From NCBI RefSeq assembly GCF_018614775.1, contig NZ_JAGGOF010000008.1, positions 1-63,695 on the forward strand: a stretch of 63,695 nucleotides of DNA, read 5' to 3'. Made by a program: the position numbers and the translations under genes. Origin of the DNA: Pseudomonas fluorescens (GTDB taxonomy: Bacteria; Pseudomonadota; Gammaproteobacteria; Pseudomonadales; Pseudomonadaceae). Below are positions 1-11,687 of this stretch, in pieces. The first letter of the stretch is position 1. Each line of letters begins with the position of its first letter. Under the pieces are notes generated by a model. It ran no database searches. It was not told the DNA's origin and saw only the letters and a list, made by a program, of their open reading frames with translations.

Positions 1-10
1 TGATCCGACG

Positions 11-91
11 CCATCGCGAGCAGGCTCGCTCCCACAGCGGGCCTGCGGTGAAACGCCAATTTCGTGAACGCCGGAAACAACTGTGGGAGCG
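11..91. repeat. REP palindrome pair (family 1) at the end of hisC
   Basis: The unit CGCGAGCAGGCTCGCTCCCAC at 15-35 faces an inverted partial copy (CTGTGGGAGC) at 81-90. This matches the common Pseudomonas REP type and recurs at 19.8 and 45.1-45.3 kb. The pair sits directly downstream of the hisC stop codon, so it may stabilise the 3' end of the his transcript. Confidence 0.75.
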
Positions 92-1144
92 TCAGAGTTC
101 GCCGAGGCCGTCGATCAGCGCCTGGTTCTGCTCCGGTGTGCCAATGCTGATTCGCAGGAACTGGGCGATCCGTTCCTGCTTGAAGTGCCGCACGATCACG
201 CCCTGCTCGCGCAGCTTCGCCGCTAACCCGGCGGCATCGTGCCGAGGATGACGGGCGAAGATGAAGTTGGCCGCCGAAGGCAGCACCTCAAACCCCTTGG
301 TCTCCAACTGCGCCACCACCCATTCGCGATGCTCGATGACCAACCGGCAGGTCTGCTCGAAATACGCACGGTCGTCGAACGCCGCCGCGCCGCCGACGTT
401 TGCCAGGCGATCCAGCGGGTAGGAGTTGAAGCTGTTCTTGATCCGCTCCAGCGCTTCGATCAGGTCAGGATGGCCCACCGCCAGGCCCACCCGCAGCCCC
501 GCCAGCGAACGGGACTTGGACAGCGTCTGGGTGACCAGCAGGTTCGGGTAACGGTCCACCAGGCTGATGGCTGTTTCGCCGCCGAAATCGATGTAGGCTT
601 CATCGACCACCACCACCGAATCCGGACTGGCCTTGAGGATCTGCTCCACCGCCTCCAGCGCCAGCAGGCAACCGGTCGGCGCATTCGGATTGGGGAAGAT
701 GATCCCGCCGTTCGGCTTGGCATAGTCTGCGGGGGCGATCCGGAACTGCTCATCCAGTGGCACCGCGTCGAACCGGATGCCGTACAGCCCGCAGTAAACA
801 GGGTAAAAGCTGTAGCTGATGTCCGGGAACAGGATCGGCTGGTCGTGTTGCAGCAGGCCATGGAAGATATGCGCCAGCACTTCATCCGAACCGTTACCGA
901 GGAACACCTGGTTACCCTGCACGCCGTAATAGCGGGCCACCGCGTTTTTCAGCTGGTCGCTGTTGGGATCCGGGTACAGGCGCAGGTTGTCGTTCAGCTC
1001 GGCCTGCATCGCCGCGAGCGCCTTGGGCGAGGGTCCGTAGGGGTTCTCGTTGGTGTTGAGCTTGACCAGCCGGGTCAGCTTCGGCTGTTCACCCGGCACG
1101 TAAGGCACCAGGTTCTTGACGAACGGGCCCCAGAATTTACTCAT
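92..1144 (-). CDS. hisC: Histidinol-phosphate aminotransferase HisC
   Basis: A 350-aa PLP-dependent class I/II aminotransferase that converts imidazole-acetol phosphate plus glutamate to L-histidinol phosphate in histidine synthesis. Visible motifs are the substrate-loop [11 protein letters not shown] (about 30-40), the DEAY motif with the PLP-pyridine aspartate at D181, and the Schiff-base lysine K210 in [14 protein letters not shown]. The start at MSKFWGPF was chosen because it lies one base after the hisD stop (TGACATG), which is typical translational coupling; an upstream in-frame extension runs into hisD. It is the last gene of the hisG-hisD-hisC run. Confidence 0.95.
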   Translation of the reverse strand: MSKFWGPFVKNLVPYVPGEQPKLTRLVKLNTNENPYGPSPKALAAMQAELNDNLRLYPDPNSDQLKNAVARYYGVQGNQVFLGNGSDEVLAHIFHGLLQHDQPILFPDISYSFYPVYCGLYGIRFDAVPLDEQFRIAPADYAKPNGGIIFPNPNAPTGCLLALEAVEQILKASPDSVVVVDEAYIDFGGETAISLVDRYPNLLVTQTLSKSRSLAGLRVGLAVGHPDLIEALERIKNSFNSYPLDRLANVGGAAAFDDRAYFEQTCRLVIEHREWVVAQLETKGFEVLPSAANFIFARHPRHDAAGLAAKLREQGVIVRHFKQERIAQFLRISIGTPEQNQALIDGLGEL

Positions 1145-1145
1145 G

Positions 1146-2483
1146 TCAGTTCCCCTGCCCGTCAATCGACGGCTCATCAAGAATGCGGTACTCGGCGCTA
1201 CGGGCGTGGGCGCTCAGCGATTCGCCACGGGCCAGCACCGAAGCCGTCTTGCCCAACTCGGACGCGCCCTGCTCGGAGCAGAAGATGATCGACGAACGCT
1301 TCTGGAAGTCATACACCCCCAGCGGCGAGGAGAAACGCGCGGTACCGGAAGTCGGCAACACGTGGTTGGGACCTGCACAGTAATCGCCCAGGGCTTCACT
1401 GGTGTGGCGGCCCATGAAAATTGCACCGGCGTGACGGATCTTCGGCAGCCAGGCCTGCGGATCGCCGACCGACAACTCCAGGTGCTCCGGTGCGATGCGG
1501 TTGGCAACCTCGATCGCCTGCTCCATGTCATCGACCTTGATCAACGCGCCACGGCCATTGATCGACGTGTTGATGATTTCGGCGCGATCCATGGTCGGCA
1601 GCAGCTTGTCGATGCTGGCGGCGACCTTGTCGAGAAACTCCGCGTCCGGGCTGACGAGAATGGCCTGGGCGTCTTCGTCGTGCTCGGCCTGGGAGAACAG
1701 GTCCATGGCGATCCAGTCCGGGTCGGTCTTGCCATCACACACCACAAGGATCTCCGACGGGCCGGCAATCATGTCGATACCCACCTGGCCGAACACGTGA
1801 CGCTTGGCCGTGGCGACATAAATGTTGCCCGGTCCGACGACCTTGTCGACCCTCGGCACGCTTTCGGTGCCGTAAGCCAGGGCGGCCACGGCCTGGGCAC
1901 CGCCGATGGTGAAAACCCGGTCCACACCGGCGATGCAGGCCGCAGCCAGTACCAGTTCGTTGATTTCACCGCGCGGGGTCGGGACGACCATGACCACTTC
2001 GGTCACGCCGGCGACCTTGGCCGGGATAGCGTTCATCAGCACCGAGGATGGGTAAGACGCCTTGCCGCCTGGCACGTACAGGCCGGCGCGGTCCAGGGGC
2101 GTGATTTTCTGGCCCAGCACCGTGCCGTCTGCCTCGGTGTAGCTCCAGGAGTCCTGCTTTTGCCGTTCGTGGTAGTCGCGCACCCGGGAGGCGGCTTTTT
2201 CCAGCGCTTCACGCTGGGGCACGGTGATCCGGGTCAGGGCCAGTTCCAGGCGCTCGCGCGGCAGAATCAGGTCGGCCATGGACGCCACCTGCAGGCCGTC
2301 GAACTTCTGGGTGAATTCCACCAACGCGGCATCGCCGCGCTCGCGCACGGCCTTGATGATGTCCAGCACCCGCTGATTGACCGAGTCGTCAGACACACTT
2401 TCCCAGCTCAGCAGATGATCCAGATGATGGGCGAAATCCGGATCGGCAGCGTTGAGTCGGCGAATCGAAGTGGGAGCGGTCAT
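1146..2483 (-). CDS. hisD: Histidinol dehydrogenase HisD
   Basis: A 445-aa zinc enzyme catalysing the last two steps of histidine synthesis, NAD-dependent oxidation of L-histidinol to L-histidine. Family motifs are clear: the [15 protein letters not shown] segment (about 138-151), [12 protein letters not shown] (217-228), GPSEILV (241-247), the zinc-ligand region [10 protein letters not shown] (264-273) and the catalytic Glu-His pair E333/H334 in [10 protein letters not shown]. Length is normal for the family. It lies between hisG (122 nt upstream) and hisC (1 nt downstream). Confidence 0.96.
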   Translation of the reverse strand: MTAPTSIRRLNAADPDFAHHLDHLLSWESVSDDSVNQRVLDIIKAVRERGDAALVEFTQKFDGLQVASMADLILPRERLELALTRITVPQREALEKAASRVRDYHERQKQDSWSYTEADGTVLGQKITPLDRAGLYVPGGKASYPSSVLMNAIPAKVAGVTEVVMVVPTPRGEINELVLAAACIAGVDRVFTIGGAQAVAALAYGTESVPRVDKVVGPGNIYVATAKRHVFGQVGIDMIAGPSEILVVCDGKTDPDWIAMDLFSQAEHDEDAQAILVSPDAEFLDKVAASIDKLLPTMDRAEIINTSINGRGALIKVDDMEQAIEVANRIAPEHLELSVGDPQAWLPKIRHAGAIFMGRHTSEALGDYCAGPNHVLPTSGTARFSSPLGVYDFQKRSSIIFCSEQGASELGKTASVLARGESLSAHARSAEYRILDEPSIDGQGN

Positions 2484-2579
2484 AGCGAGGGCCTCATTAA
2501 TGGCAAATGCTCAGGCGCCCTAAGCTACCAGTCCATTCGCGTGGGCACCTGAGAAATTGGCTATGACACGGATAGACGG

Positions 2580-2597
2580 GCGCGACCGGAGTCGCGC
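2580..2597 (-). other. Hairpin after hisG
   Basis: A perfect 7-bp stem (GCGCGAC/GTCGCGC) with a 4-nt loop begins about 8 nt past the hisG stop. No U-run follows, so it reads as a processing or stability hairpin between hisG and hisD and not as a full terminator. Confidence 0.4.
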
Positions 2598-2604
2598 AGG
2601 TGTA

Positions 2605-3240
2605 TCAGCCGCGGTGTCGCGATTCCACTGCCTTGCGCAGGGTATCGATCAAAGCCTGGATACGGGCGTGCTGCATTTTCATCGAAGCCTTGTTGACGAT
2701 CAGCCGGGAGCTGATATCGGCGATGAAATCCTGGGGCTCCAGGCCATTGGCCCGCAGCGTATTGCCAGTGTCGACCACGTCGATGATCTTGTCCGCCAGG
2801 CCGATCAGCGGCGCCAGCTCCATCGAACCGTACAACTTGATGATGTCGACCTGACGACCCTGTTCGGCGTAGTAACGCTTGGCGACGTTGACGAACTTGG
2901 TCGCCACCCGCAGACGCCCCTTGGGTTCGGTCGCACCGACTTTACCGGCGGTCATCAGCTTGCAGCGGGCGATCCGCAGGTCCAGCGGCTCATACAGGCC
3001 CTGGCCACCGTATTCCATCAGCACGTCCTTGCCGGCAACACCCAGGTCGGCGGCGCCGTGTTCAACGTAAGTCGGCACATCGGTGGCACGCACGATCAGC
3101 AAGCGCACATCGGCCTGGGTCGTGGGGATGATCAGCTTGCGGCTCTTGTCCGGATTCTCGGTCGGCACGATGCCCGCTTCAGCCAGAAGCGGCAGGGTGT
3201 CGTCAAGGATGCGGCCCTTGGACAGTGCGATGGTCAACAT
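2605..3240 (-). CDS. hisG: ATP phosphoribosyltransferase HisG, short form
   Basis: A 211-aa enzyme for the first committed step of histidine biosynthesis, condensing ATP and PRPP to phosphoribosyl-ATP. It opens with [18 protein letters not shown] and has the PRPP-binding stretch [15 protein letters not shown] near 155-169. At 211 aa it lacks the C-terminal histidine-binding regulatory domain of the roughly 300-aa long form. Short HisG proteins work as a hetero-octamer with the HisS-like subunit HisZ, which is not in this window and must be elsewhere. It follows murA with a 129-nt gap containing a hairpin. Confidence 0.95.
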   Translation of the reverse strand: MLTIALSKGRILDDTLPLLAEAGIVPTENPDKSRKLIIPTTQADVRLLIVRATDVPTYVEHGAADLGVAGKDVLMEYGGQGLYEPLDLRIARCKLMTAGKVGATEPKGRLRVATKFVNVAKRYYAEQGRQVDIIKLYGSMELAPLIGLADKIIDVVDTGNTLRANGLEPQDFIADISSRLIVNKASMKMQHARIQALIDTLRKAVESRHRG

Positions 3241-3299
3241 GGAAGACGTCAGTCCTTATCAAGGTACTCATGCCCGGTCGCAAACGGCGCCGAACAGAC

Positions 3300-3325
3300 A
3301 TCGAGGGTGCAAAGACACCCTCGAT
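3300..3325 (-). terminator. Hairpin between murA and hisG
   Basis: A perfect 10-bp stem, ATCGAGGGTG/CACCCTCGAT, with a 6-nt loop. Only TGTCTGTT follows on the minus strand, not a clean U-tract. It could partially terminate murA transcription or set murA:his ratios. Confidence 0.45.
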
Positions 3326-3369
3326 CTGAAACGAAATCAAGGCACATCCTTGTGCCCATGCAGCCAGGA

Positions 3370-4897
<1,528 letters not shown>

Positions 4898-4943
4898 GCT
4901 CAACCTCAATCGGCGCCCTGTGCGCGCGGGTCGCACATCATAC

Positions 4944-4998
4944 AAAAAAGCCCCGCGCCTGCGAACCCCGCATGGCAGGACTCTGACAGGGGGCTTTT
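4944..4998 (-). terminator. Bidirectional terminator-like hairpin between mlaB and ibaG
   Basis: AAAAAAGCCCC (4944-4954) is complementary to GGGGGCTTTT (4989-4998), and the inner sequence can form a further stem. On the minus strand the structure ends in GGGGCTTTTTT, an intrinsic-terminator pattern, so it may attenuate mla transcripts before ibaG-murA. Confidence 0.65.
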
Positions 4999-5011
4999 CC
5001 CAGGATGTGGA

Positions 5012-5317
5012 TCAGGGGTGCGCCAACAGCTCGGCCAGCTCGCTGACCTGGGCTATTTCGCGCATGTCTTCGGGCATCTCGCGGATGCTCCACGTCTTGC
5101 CGGCCGCCTGGGCGTCCCGAATGAAGCACAGCAGCAGCGACAGGCCGACGCTGCTGGACTTCTGCACCTGCGAGCAATCGATGACCACTTCAGCGGCACC
5201 GATTGACTTGATCAGCGCCTGGCCCTGTTTGCGCAGGGCCGGGCCGGTGCGATAGTCGAGCACGCCGCTGAGCATCAGCTCGCCGGCTTCCCCCAGACAA
5301 ACGACCGATTCACTCAT
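5012..5317 (-). CDS. mlaB: STAS-domain protein MlaB
   Basis: A 101-aa cytoplasmic STAS-domain protein that binds the ATPase MlaF and stabilises the inner-membrane MlaFEDB lipid transporter. The STAS core is visible as VVIDCSQVQKSSSVGLSLLLCFIRDA (about 44-69). It is the last mla gene. Its ATG overlaps the mlaC stop by 4 nt (ATGA), which indicates coupled translation. Confidence 0.9.
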   Translation of the reverse strand: MSESVVCLGEAGELMLSGVLDYRTGPALRKQGQALIKSIGAAEVVIDCSQVQKSSSVGLSLLLCFIRDAQAAGKTWSIREMPEDMREIAQVSELAELLAHP

Positions 5318-5967
5318 TGCTGCTGCTTCTCTTGGGCGTCTACAGCGACTTCCTTGGCCTTGGCCACTTCACCGGCCCAGCTATCGATGGTCTTGTCCAG
5401 GTTGTTGCCATTGCGCTGCATGGCGTCGGCGAACTGATCGCGGAACAGCTTGCCGATATTGATGCCATTGATGACCACATTGCGAACCTTCCACTCGCCA
5501 TTGATTTTTTCGAGTGTGTAGGACACTGGATAGACCGCGCCGTTGTTGCCCTTGACGGTCATGCCGACGCTGGTGCGCTCGCCCGACTCGTCCTTGGCAG
5601 GATCAACCGTGATGCCCTGGTTGTTATATTCCAGCAAGGCGTTGCCATAGAATTGGAACAGGCTGCGCTTGAAATTCTCCTGGAAGCGGGTCATTTGCGC
5701 CGGGGTAGCCTTGCGGGAGTACTTGACGGTCATGATGCTCTTGGAAATGCCGTCGGCGTCCACCACGGGACCGACGATACGATTCAGTGATTCGTAGAAT
5801 GCGCCCGGGTCCTTCTTGTACTGCTCTTTGTTGGCGGAAAGATCCGCCAGCAACTGGTCGGTGGTGGTCTTGATGATTTCGTGGGCCGAAGGCGCGGCCA
5901 CGGCGTTAGCCATCAACGGCAGCGCCGCGAGCAACACCAACAGGCTGCGTCGCAAGATAGAGATCAT
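5314..5967 (-). CDS. mlaC: Periplasmic phospholipid carrier MlaC
   Basis: A 217-aa soluble lipid shuttle with an N-terminal signal peptide (MISILRRSLLVLLAALPLMANAVA, cleaved after ...AVA). The rest matches the MlaC/Ttg2D family: APSAHEIIKTTTDQLLADL near the N-terminus and the NEWKVRNVVINGINIGKLFRDQF-type segment near 165-187. It ferries phospholipids between the outer-membrane MlaA complex and MlaFEDB. In pseudomonads the operon is also called ttg2. It follows mlaD by 11 nt. Confidence 0.93.
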   Translation of the reverse strand: MISILRRSLLVLLAALPLMANAVAAPSAHEIIKTTTDQLLADLSANKEQYKKDPGAFYESLNRIVGPVVDADGISKSIMTVKYSRKATPAQMTRFQENFKRSLFQFYGNALLEYNNQGITVDPAKDESGERTSVGMTVKGNNGAVYPVSYTLEKINGEWKVRNVVINGINIGKLFRDQFADAMQRNGNNLDKTIDSWAGEVAKAKEVAVDAQEKQQQ

Positions 5968-5978
5968 TCAGAAGCTCC

Positions 5979-6446
5979 TCATTTAGCGTCTTTGCTAACG
6001 GTATTGAGCAGGAATTTACCGATCAGGTCTTCGAGCACCAGCGACGACTGCGTGTCGTGGATGGTCCCGCCGTCCTTGAGCACGGTATCTTCACCGCCCA
6101 CGCTGATACCAATGTACTTCTCGCCTAACAACCCGGCCGTGAGGATAGATGCAGTAGAGTCAGTCGGCAGATTATCCACGCGCTTTTCCAACTGCAGGGT
6201 CACCCGGCCGGTGAAGTCTTCGCGATTCAGATCGATTGCCGTGACCTTGCCGATGGTGACACCGGCCATGGTTACCTTGGCTCTGACCGTCAAACCGGCG
6301 ATATTGTCAAAGTTGGCATAAAGTTTATAGGTATCGGTGCTTGCAGTTGGTGCCAGCCCACTGACCCGCAGGGCCAGCAACAGCAAGGCCAGGATGCCAG
6401 CCAGCAGGAAAAGGCCGACACCGACTTCCAGGGTGCGGTTTTGCAT
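5979..6446 (-). CDS. mlaD: MCE-domain lipid-binding protein MlaD
   Basis: A 155-aa inner-membrane-anchored protein with one N-terminal transmembrane helix (about 7-27, VGLFLLAGILALLLLAL) and one MCE domain (about 37-120, starting YKLYANFDNIAGLTVRAKVTMAGVTIGKV). MlaD forms the hexameric ring of the MlaFEDB complex on the periplasmic face. Its start touches the mlaE stop at base 6446. Length is typical for Pseudomonas MlaD. Confidence 0.94.
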   Translation of the reverse strand: MQNRTLEVGVGLFLLAGILALLLLALRVSGLAPTASTDTYKLYANFDNIAGLTVRAKVTMAGVTIGKVTAIDLNREDFTGRVTLQLEKRVDNLPTDSTASILTAGLLGEKYIGISVGGEDTVLKDGGTIHDTQSSLVLEDLIGKFLLNTVSKDAK

Positions 6447-7243
6447 CAGAAATCTCCAAACATCAAGGCGGTCAGAATAAAGTCAAGGCCCAGGACCGCC
6501 AGCGAGGCGTACACCACGGTCTTGGTTGTGGCACGGCTGATTCCCTCGGACGTGGGCTCACAGTCATAGCCTTGAAACACGGCGATCCAGGTCACCACGA
6601 AGGCGAATACGGCACTTTTGATCACACCGTTGAGCACATCGTCGAGGAAATTGACGCTGTTCTGCATGTTCGACCAATAGGAGCCTTCGTAGACCCCCAG
6701 CCAGTCGACGGCCACCCACGAGCCCCCCCAGATCCCGACGACGCTGAAGATCATCGCCAGTACCGGCAGGGAAATGAAGCCGGCCCACAGGCGCGGGGCA
6801 ACGATGTACTTGAGCGGGTCGACACCGATCATTTCCAGGCTGGACAGCTGTTCGGTGGATTTCATGTTACCGATCTCGGCCGTCAGCGCCGAACCGGCGC
6901 GCCCGGCGAACAGTAGCGCGGTCACCACCGGCCCGAGTTCGCGCAGCAACGTCAGGGCAACCATCTGCCCGACGGCCTGCTCCGAACCATAGCTGGACAA
7001 AATGCTGAAGCCCTGCAGCGCCAGCACCATGCCGATGAAGATCCCGGAGACCACGATGATCACCAGGGACATCACCCCCACCGAATGCAGTTGCCTGACC
7101 AGCAGGCCAAAGCCGCCGCCGGTCGAGTTGCGACCCAGCAGCGCGTGCATCAGGAACAGCGTAGAACGCCCCAGCACCGCCACCACGTCGATACCCGATC
7201 GGCCAAACAGGCGGATTCTTTCCAGTAAAGATTTCTTGCGCAT
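6446..7243 (-). CDS. mlaE: Lipid ABC transporter permease MlaE
   Basis: A 265-aa permease of the MlaE/Ttg2B family with several hydrophobic helices (for example 54-75 and 140-170) and the conserved block [32 protein letters not shown] (about 101-132). It forms the membrane dimer of the phospholipid transporter. It overlaps mlaF by one base and is followed directly by mlaD. Confidence 0.95.
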   Translation of the reverse strand: MRKKSLLERIRLFGRSGIDVVAVLGRSTLFLMHALLGRNSTGGGFGLLVRQLHSVGVMSLVIIVVSGIFIGMVLALQGFSILSSYGSEQAVGQMVALTLLRELGPVVTALLFAGRAGSALTAEIGNMKSTEQLSSLEMIGVDPLKYIVAPRLWAGFISLPVLAMIFSVVGIWGGSWVAVDWLGVYEGSYWSNMQNSVNFLDDVLNGVIKSAVFAFVVTWIAVFQGYDCEPTSEGISRATTKTVVYASLAVLGLDFILTALMFGDF

Positions 7244-8052
7244 CAGCGCTTCCCCAACAGATCGGTACGGTAATCCGTGGCCGGAAAATGGAACGCCACC
7301 GGACCGTCCGGATCACCCTTCATGAATTGGCGAATGCGCGGGTTGTCCGAGTCCTGAAGCTCCTGGGGCGTACCCTGCCCCAGCACCTGACCATCGCCGA
7401 CCACATAGATGTAGTCGGCAATGCTGGCGGTTTCGGCCAGGTCGTGGGAGACCACGATACTGGTAATGCCCAGCGCATCGTTGAGCAGGCGGATCAGGCG
7501 CACGAGCACGCCCATGGCGATCGGGTCCTGCCCGACGAAGGGCTCGTCGTACATCAGGATCTTCGGATCGAGGGCAATGGCCCGCGCCAGCGCGACCCGG
7601 CGCTTCATGCCACCGGACAGCTCGTCCGGCATCAGGTCAAGGGCACCACGCAGCCCGACGGCCTGCAACTTGAGCAGGACGATGTCGCGGATCATCTCTT
7701 CCGGCAGGTCGGTATGGACACGCAGGGGAAAGGCCACGTTCTCGAATACGTCCAGGTCGGTAAACAGCGCACCACTCTGGAACAACACACCCATGTGCTT
7801 GCGTGCATCGAACAGATCGCTGCGCGACAGCAGGGGAAGATTCTGGCCATTGACCCAGACTTCGCCGGCACTGGGGCGCAGCTGTGCGCCCATCAGGCGC
7901 AGCAATGTGGTCTTGCCGCACCCGGAAGGCCCCATGATGCCGGTCACCTTGCCGCGTGGAATGCGAATATCGATGTCATTGAAAATGCTGCGCGTCCCTC
8001 GCCTGAAGGACAATCCCTTCAGCTCGACCGCGTAGGCGTTGTCGGCACTCAT
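7243..8052 (-). CDS. mlaF: Lipid ABC transporter ATPase MlaF
   Basis: A 269-aa ABC ATPase powering the Mla phospholipid transporter. The Walker A motif GPSGCGKTT lies at 41-49, the signature is [14 protein letters not shown], Walker B is ILMYDEP, and the H-loop is VVSHD. A C-terminal tail past the ATPase core (about 240-269) fits the region that contacts MlaB in homologues. It is the first mla gene and is transcribed away from kdsD across a 276-nt divergent spacer. Confidence 0.95.
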   Translation of the reverse strand: MSADNAYAVELKGLSFRRGTRSIFNDIDIRIPRGKVTGIMGPSGCGKTTLLRLMGAQLRPSAGEVWVNGQNLPLLSRSDLFDARKHMGVLFQSGALFTDLDVFENVAFPLRVHTDLPEEMIRDIVLLKLQAVGLRGALDLMPDELSGGMKRRVALARAIALDPKILMYDEPFVGQDPIAMGVLVRLIRLLNDALGITSIVVSHDLAETASIADYIYVVGDGQVLGQGTPQELQDSDNPRIRQFMKGDPDGPVAFHFPATDYRTDLLGKR

Positions 8053-8328
8053 CTAAACTCCTTGCGATGCAGCCTCACATTCGAACGCCCCGGCCAGCCG
8101 ACCAACGCCGGTACCGCCGGACATCCGAACCGGCGGCGAACTATATCACTGCAACCGTCCTGCGCCCAAGGCCCATGCCAGCGGCCAATCAGACCGCTGC
8201 CGGTTTAAAGAACACCGCTTGTGTCAAGCCCCGCGACTCATTCACACAAAGCATGACGAACTTACGTGAGGGAATTGTTCATTGCCGCTATAATCGGCGC
8301 CTTTTCATCGGGCTATACGATTTCTGAC
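8053..8328. promoter_or_regulatory. Divergent mlaF / kdsD promoter region
   Basis: This 276-nt spacer separates divergent operons. A perfect TATAAT at 8289-8294 lies about 35 nt before the kdsD ATG and is the best -10 candidate for the kds-lpt operon; no strong -35 stands 16-18 nt upstream. No clear mlaF promoter was found by eye. Confidence 0.5.
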
Positions 8329-9303
8329 ATGAGCCAATCCAGCGACCTGATTCAATCGGCACAACGCACCATCCGCCTCGAACTTGAAGCCGTACAAGGC
8401 TTACTGCCCCATATCGACGCTGATTTCGTGCGCGCCTGTGAGATTATTCTGGCCAGCAAGGGCCGTGTGGTCGTGGTTGGCATGGGCAAGTCCGGGCACA
8501 TCGGCAACAAAATTGCCGCCACCTTGGCCAGCACCGGCACCACGGCATTTTTCGTCCATCCGGCCGAAGCCAGCCACGGTGACATGGGCATGATCACCCG
8601 CGACGACATCATCCTCGCGCTGTCCAACTCCGGCACCACCAATGAAATCATCACGCTGTTGCCGCTGATCAAGCGCCTGGGCATCCAGTTGATCAGCCTC
8701 ACTGGCAATCCGGATTCACCGCTGGCCAAGGCCGCCGAAGTGAACCTCAACGTGCATGTCGAACACGAAGCCTGCCCGCTGAACCTGGCACCGACCTCCT
8801 CCACCACCGCCGCTCTGGTCATGGGCGATGCCCTGGCCGTGGCGCTGCTGGAAGCCAGGGGCTTTACCGCCGAAGACTTCGCTTTCTCTCATCCCGGTGG
8901 CGCCCTCGGCCGTCGCCTGCTGCTGAAAGTCGAAAACGTGATGCACGCAGGTCAAGCGTTGCCGCAAGTGCAGCGCGGCACGCTGCTCAAGGACGCGCTC
9001 ATGGAAATGACCCGCAAGGGCCTGGGCATGACCGTGGTCCTGGAAGCCGATGGCAAACTGGCCGGGATCTTCACCGACGGTGACCTGCGCCGCACCCTGG
9101 ACCGTACCGTCGATATCCACAGCGCAACCATCGACCAGGTCATGACGCCCCACGGCAAGACGGCCCGTGCCGAGATGCTCGCCGCCGAGGCCTTGAAAAT
9201 CATGGAAGACCACAAGATCAGCGCCCTGGTGGTCGTCGACGACGATGACCGTCCGGTGGGCGCCCTGAACATGCACGATTTGTTGCGTGCGGGAGTCATG
9301 TAA
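8329..9303 (+). CDS. kdsD: D-arabinose-5-phosphate isomerase KdsD
   Basis: A 324-aa enzyme interconverting ribulose-5-phosphate and arabinose-5-phosphate, the first step to Kdo for LPS. It has a SIS domain (about 40-175, with VVGMGKSGHIGNKIAATLASTGT and LSNSGTTNEI) and two C-terminal CBS domains (about 205-324). Start MSQSSDLIQSAQRTIRLE was preferred over an in-frame ATG 63 nt upstream, because the upstream codons overlap the TATAAT promoter element. It abuts kdsC without a gap. Confidence 0.94.
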   Translation: MSQSSDLIQSAQRTIRLELEAVQGLLPHIDADFVRACEIILASKGRVVVVGMGKSGHIGNKIAATLASTGTTAFFVHPAEASHGDMGMITRDDIILALSNSGTTNEIITLLPLIKRLGIQLISLTGNPDSPLAKAAEVNLNVHVEHEACPLNLAPTSSTTAALVMGDALAVALLEARGFTAEDFAFSHPGGALGRRLLLKVENVMHAGQALPQVQRGTLLKDALMEMTRKGLGMTVVLEADGKLAGIFTDGDLRRTLDRTVDIHSATIDQVMTPHGKTARAEMLAAEALKIMEDHKISALVVVDDDDRPVGALNMHDLLRAGVM

Positions 9304-9828
9304 ATGAGCACAGATCTGTTGCAACGCGGCAAGGCCATCAAGCTGGCCGTATTCGATGTGGACGGCGTGCTGACCGACGGTCGCCTGTATTTCCTCGAAG
9401 ACGGCAGCGAGTTCAAGACCTTCAACACCCTCGACGGCCAGGGCATCAAGATGCTCATGGCCGCCGGCGTGCAGACCGCCATCATCAGTGGCCGCAAGAC
9501 CCCAGTGGTCGAGCGTCGCGCGAAGAACCTGGGCATCCCTCACCTTTACCAGGGGCGCGAAGACAAGCTCGTCGTCCTGGACGAGCTTCTGGGTCAGCTC
9601 AACCTGAGCTATGAACAGGTGGCCTACCTCGGTGACGACCTGCCGGACCTGCCGGTGATTCGCCGGGTCGGCCTGGGCATGGCGGTCGCCAATGCGGCCG
9701 GTTTCGTACGCGAACATGCCCACGGTGTGACCACGGCTCGCGGCGGCGAAGGTGCGGCCCGCGAATTCTGTGAACTGATCCTGCGCGCCCAGGGCCGTCT
9801 CGAAGCGGCCAACGCCGCGTACCTGTGA
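9304..9828 (+). CDS. kdsC: Kdo-8-phosphate phosphatase KdsC
   Basis: A 174-aa HAD-superfamily phosphatase (C0 type, without a cap) that releases Kdo from Kdo-8-P. The nucleophile motif FDVDGVLTDG is at 17-26 (D18 and D20), the SGRK motif is near residue 60, and the motif IV region GDDLPDLPVI is near 109. The ATG immediately follows the kdsD TAA, so the two Kdo-pathway enzymes are coupled. Confidence 0.95.
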   Translation: MSTDLLQRGKAIKLAVFDVDGVLTDGRLYFLEDGSEFKTFNTLDGQGIKMLMAAGVQTAIISGRKTPVVERRAKNLGIPHLYQGREDKLVVLDELLGQLNLSYEQVAYLGDDLPDLPVIRRVGLGMAVANAAGFVREHAHGVTTARGGEGAAREFCELILRAQGRLEAANAAYL

Positions 9829-9835
9829 GCCATTT

Positions 9836-10405
9836 ATGCTGAGCAAGAAAATTCGCACTATCGTGGTATTTGCCTGTATCGCGGCGATTTTTGCCGCAGT
9901 GGGCTACTGGAACATCAGCCCGGAACGGTTTCTCGACCAACCCGCGGCCGTGGTCGAGGAAAAAATCGACTGGTATGCCACCAACACCCATACCCTGCAG
10001 TACCTGCCCGACGGCAAGGTGCAGTACGAGATGACGGCCGACAAGGTCGACCATGTCAAGGCGACGGATATTACGCTGGTCACCACGCCAGACCTGAACA
10101 TGTTCCGCGGCACCGCGTTTCCATGGCATGTGCAGAGCGAGCACGCCGAGGTCAACTCCGGCGGCACCGAAGTGGAACTGATCGACTCGGTGCGCGTCGC
10201 CCGGACCGATGAGAAAAACCGCACGACCATCATCACCAGCACACGCATGACCGTGTTCCCGCAGCAGCAATATGCGCAGACCGAGCAACCCGTTAGAATC
10301 GACGGTGCCGGCGGTGTATCGACCGGCACGGGCATGAAAGCGTATTTGAAGGAAAGCAGGATACACCTGCTATCGAACGTAAGAGGACAGTATGAAGCTC
10401 GCTAA
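9836..10405 (+). CDS. lptC: LPS export protein LptC
   Basis: A 189-aa inner-membrane bitopic protein of the Lpt bridge. It has one N-terminal membrane anchor (about 7-24, IVVFACIAAIFAAVGYW) and a periplasmic beta-jellyroll that passes LPS from LptB2FG to LptA. Family features include the DWYATNTHTLQYLPDGKVQYEMTADKVDH-type strand region. Its 3' end overlaps the lptA start by 14 nt. Confidence 0.9.
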   Translation: MLSKKIRTIVVFACIAAIFAAVGYWNISPERFLDQPAAVVEEKIDWYATNTHTLQYLPDGKVQYEMTADKVDHVKATDITLVTTPDLNMFRGTAFPWHVQSEHAEVNSGGTEVELIDSVRVARTDEKNRTTIITSTRMTVFPQQQYAQTEQPVRIDGAGGVSTGTGMKAYLKESRIHLLSNVRGQYEAR

Positions 10406-10937
10406 AACCCTCCCTATTTTGCTCAGTCTGGGCGCAGCACTGGGAAGCGCGAGCGCCTGGGCTCTTCCCAACGACCGCGACCAACCTATCCGTATCCAGG
10501 CCGACGACGCCCAGCTGGACGACAAGAACGGCGTGGCCACCTATAAAGGTGACGTGATCATCACCCAAGGCTCGATGAAGGTGACCGGCAACACCGTCAC
10601 CATCACCCGCACCCCAAATGGTGACATTGATGTGGTGACCTCGGTGGGCAACCTGGCCTACTTCGAGCAGTTGCAAACCGCCGGCGACACCAAGCCCGTG
10701 CAGGGCTACGGCGTGACCATCCAGTATCACGCGTCCCAGGACCGCGTCGTCCTGATCGACCGGGCCAAGGTCATCGACAAGGACAACAACGTCACCCAGG
10801 GCGAGAAAATCGTCTACGACACCAACAAGAAACTGGCCAGCGCCGGTCGCGCCACCGGCAGCAAGGTGACCGAGCAGCGTCCACGGATCGACATGGTGAT
10901 CCAGCCTAAAAAGAAAACCGAGCAGAAGGCCCAGTAA
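10392..10937 (+). CDS. lptA: Periplasmic LPS-bridge protein LptA
   Basis: A 181-aa periplasmic protein with a signal peptide ([24 protein letters not shown], cleaved after AWA). The OstA/LptA jellyroll follows: [27 protein letters not shown], then the [14 protein letters not shown] strand. It oligomerises to carry LPS across the periplasm to LptDE. It overlaps lptC and its TAA shares a base with the lptB ATG. The last 20 residues are lysine-rich. Confidence 0.93.
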   Translation: MKLAKTLPILLSLGAALGSASAWALPNDRDQPIRIQADDAQLDDKNGVATYKGDVIITQGSMKVTGNTVTITRTPNGDIDVVTSVGNLAYFEQLQTAGDTKPVQGYGVTIQYHASQDRVVLIDRAKVIDKDNNVTQGEKIVYDTNKKLASAGRATGSKVTEQRPRIDMVIQPKKKTEQKAQ

Positions 10938-11662
10938 TGGCAACTCTGAAAGCTCAGCACCTGGCCAAGAGCTACAAGAGCCGTCAGGTCGTGCGTGATG
11001 TCAGCCTGTCCATCGACAGCGGCCAGATCGTCGGCCTGCTCGGCCCCAACGGCGCGGGCAAAACGACCTGCTTCTACATGATCGTCGGCCTGGTCCAGGC
11101 CGACCAGGGTCGTGTGCTGATCGACGACCTGGACGTCAGCCATCAGCCGATGCACGGTCGGGCCAAGGCGGGTATCGGCTATTTGCCGCAAGAAGCGTCG
11201 ATCTTCCGCAAACTGTCGGTGGCCGACAACATCATGGCGATCCTCGAGACCCGCAAGGAACTCGACAAGGCCGGTCGTCGCCAGGAACTGGAAAGCCTGT
11301 TGCAGGAATTCCACATCAGCCACATTCGCGACAACCTGGGCATGAGCCTGTCCGGTGGCGAACGGCGCCGCGTGGAGATTGCCCGCGCGCTGGCCACCGC
11401 ACCGAAGTTCATCCTGCTCGACGAACCCTTCGCTGGCGTGGACCCGATCTCGGTGGGCGATATCAAGCAGATCATCCACCACCTCAAGGCCAAGGGGATC
11501 GGCGTGCTGATCACCGACCATAACGTGCGCGATACCCTGGACATCTGCGAAACCGCCTATATCGTCAATGACGGCCAGCTGATCGCCGAGGGCGACTCCG
11601 CTGCCATCCTGGCCAACGACCTGGTCAAGGAAGTGTATCTGGGCCATGAGTTCCGCCTGTAA
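10937..11662 (+). CDS. lptB: LPS export ABC ATPase LptB
   Basis: A 241-aa ATPase of the LptB2FG LPS extractor. Walker A is GPNGAGKTT (36-44), the signature is [14 protein letters not shown], Walker B is [13 protein letters not shown] and the H-loop is [11 protein letters not shown]. The permeases lptF and lptG are not in the window, as usual for gammaproteobacteria. It is the last gene of the tight kds-lpt run; 165 nt separate it from rpoN. Confidence 0.96.
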   Translation: MATLKAQHLAKSYKSRQVVRDVSLSIDSGQIVGLLGPNGAGKTTCFYMIVGLVQADQGRVLIDDLDVSHQPMHGRAKAGIGYLPQEASIFRKLSVADNIMAILETRKELDKAGRRQELESLLQEFHISHIRDNLGMSLSGGERRRVEIARALATAPKFILLDEPFAGVDPISVGDIKQIIHHLKAKGIGVLITDHNVRDTLDICETAYIVNDGQLIAEGDSAAILANDLVKEVYLGHEFRL

Positions 11663-11687
11663 GCCAAAAATGCCTGGCGAAGCGCTG

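Noticed and set aside
8266..8328. Upstream in-frame start for kdsD
   Set aside because: It would place the TATAAT element within the coding sequence and adds residues absent from the family.
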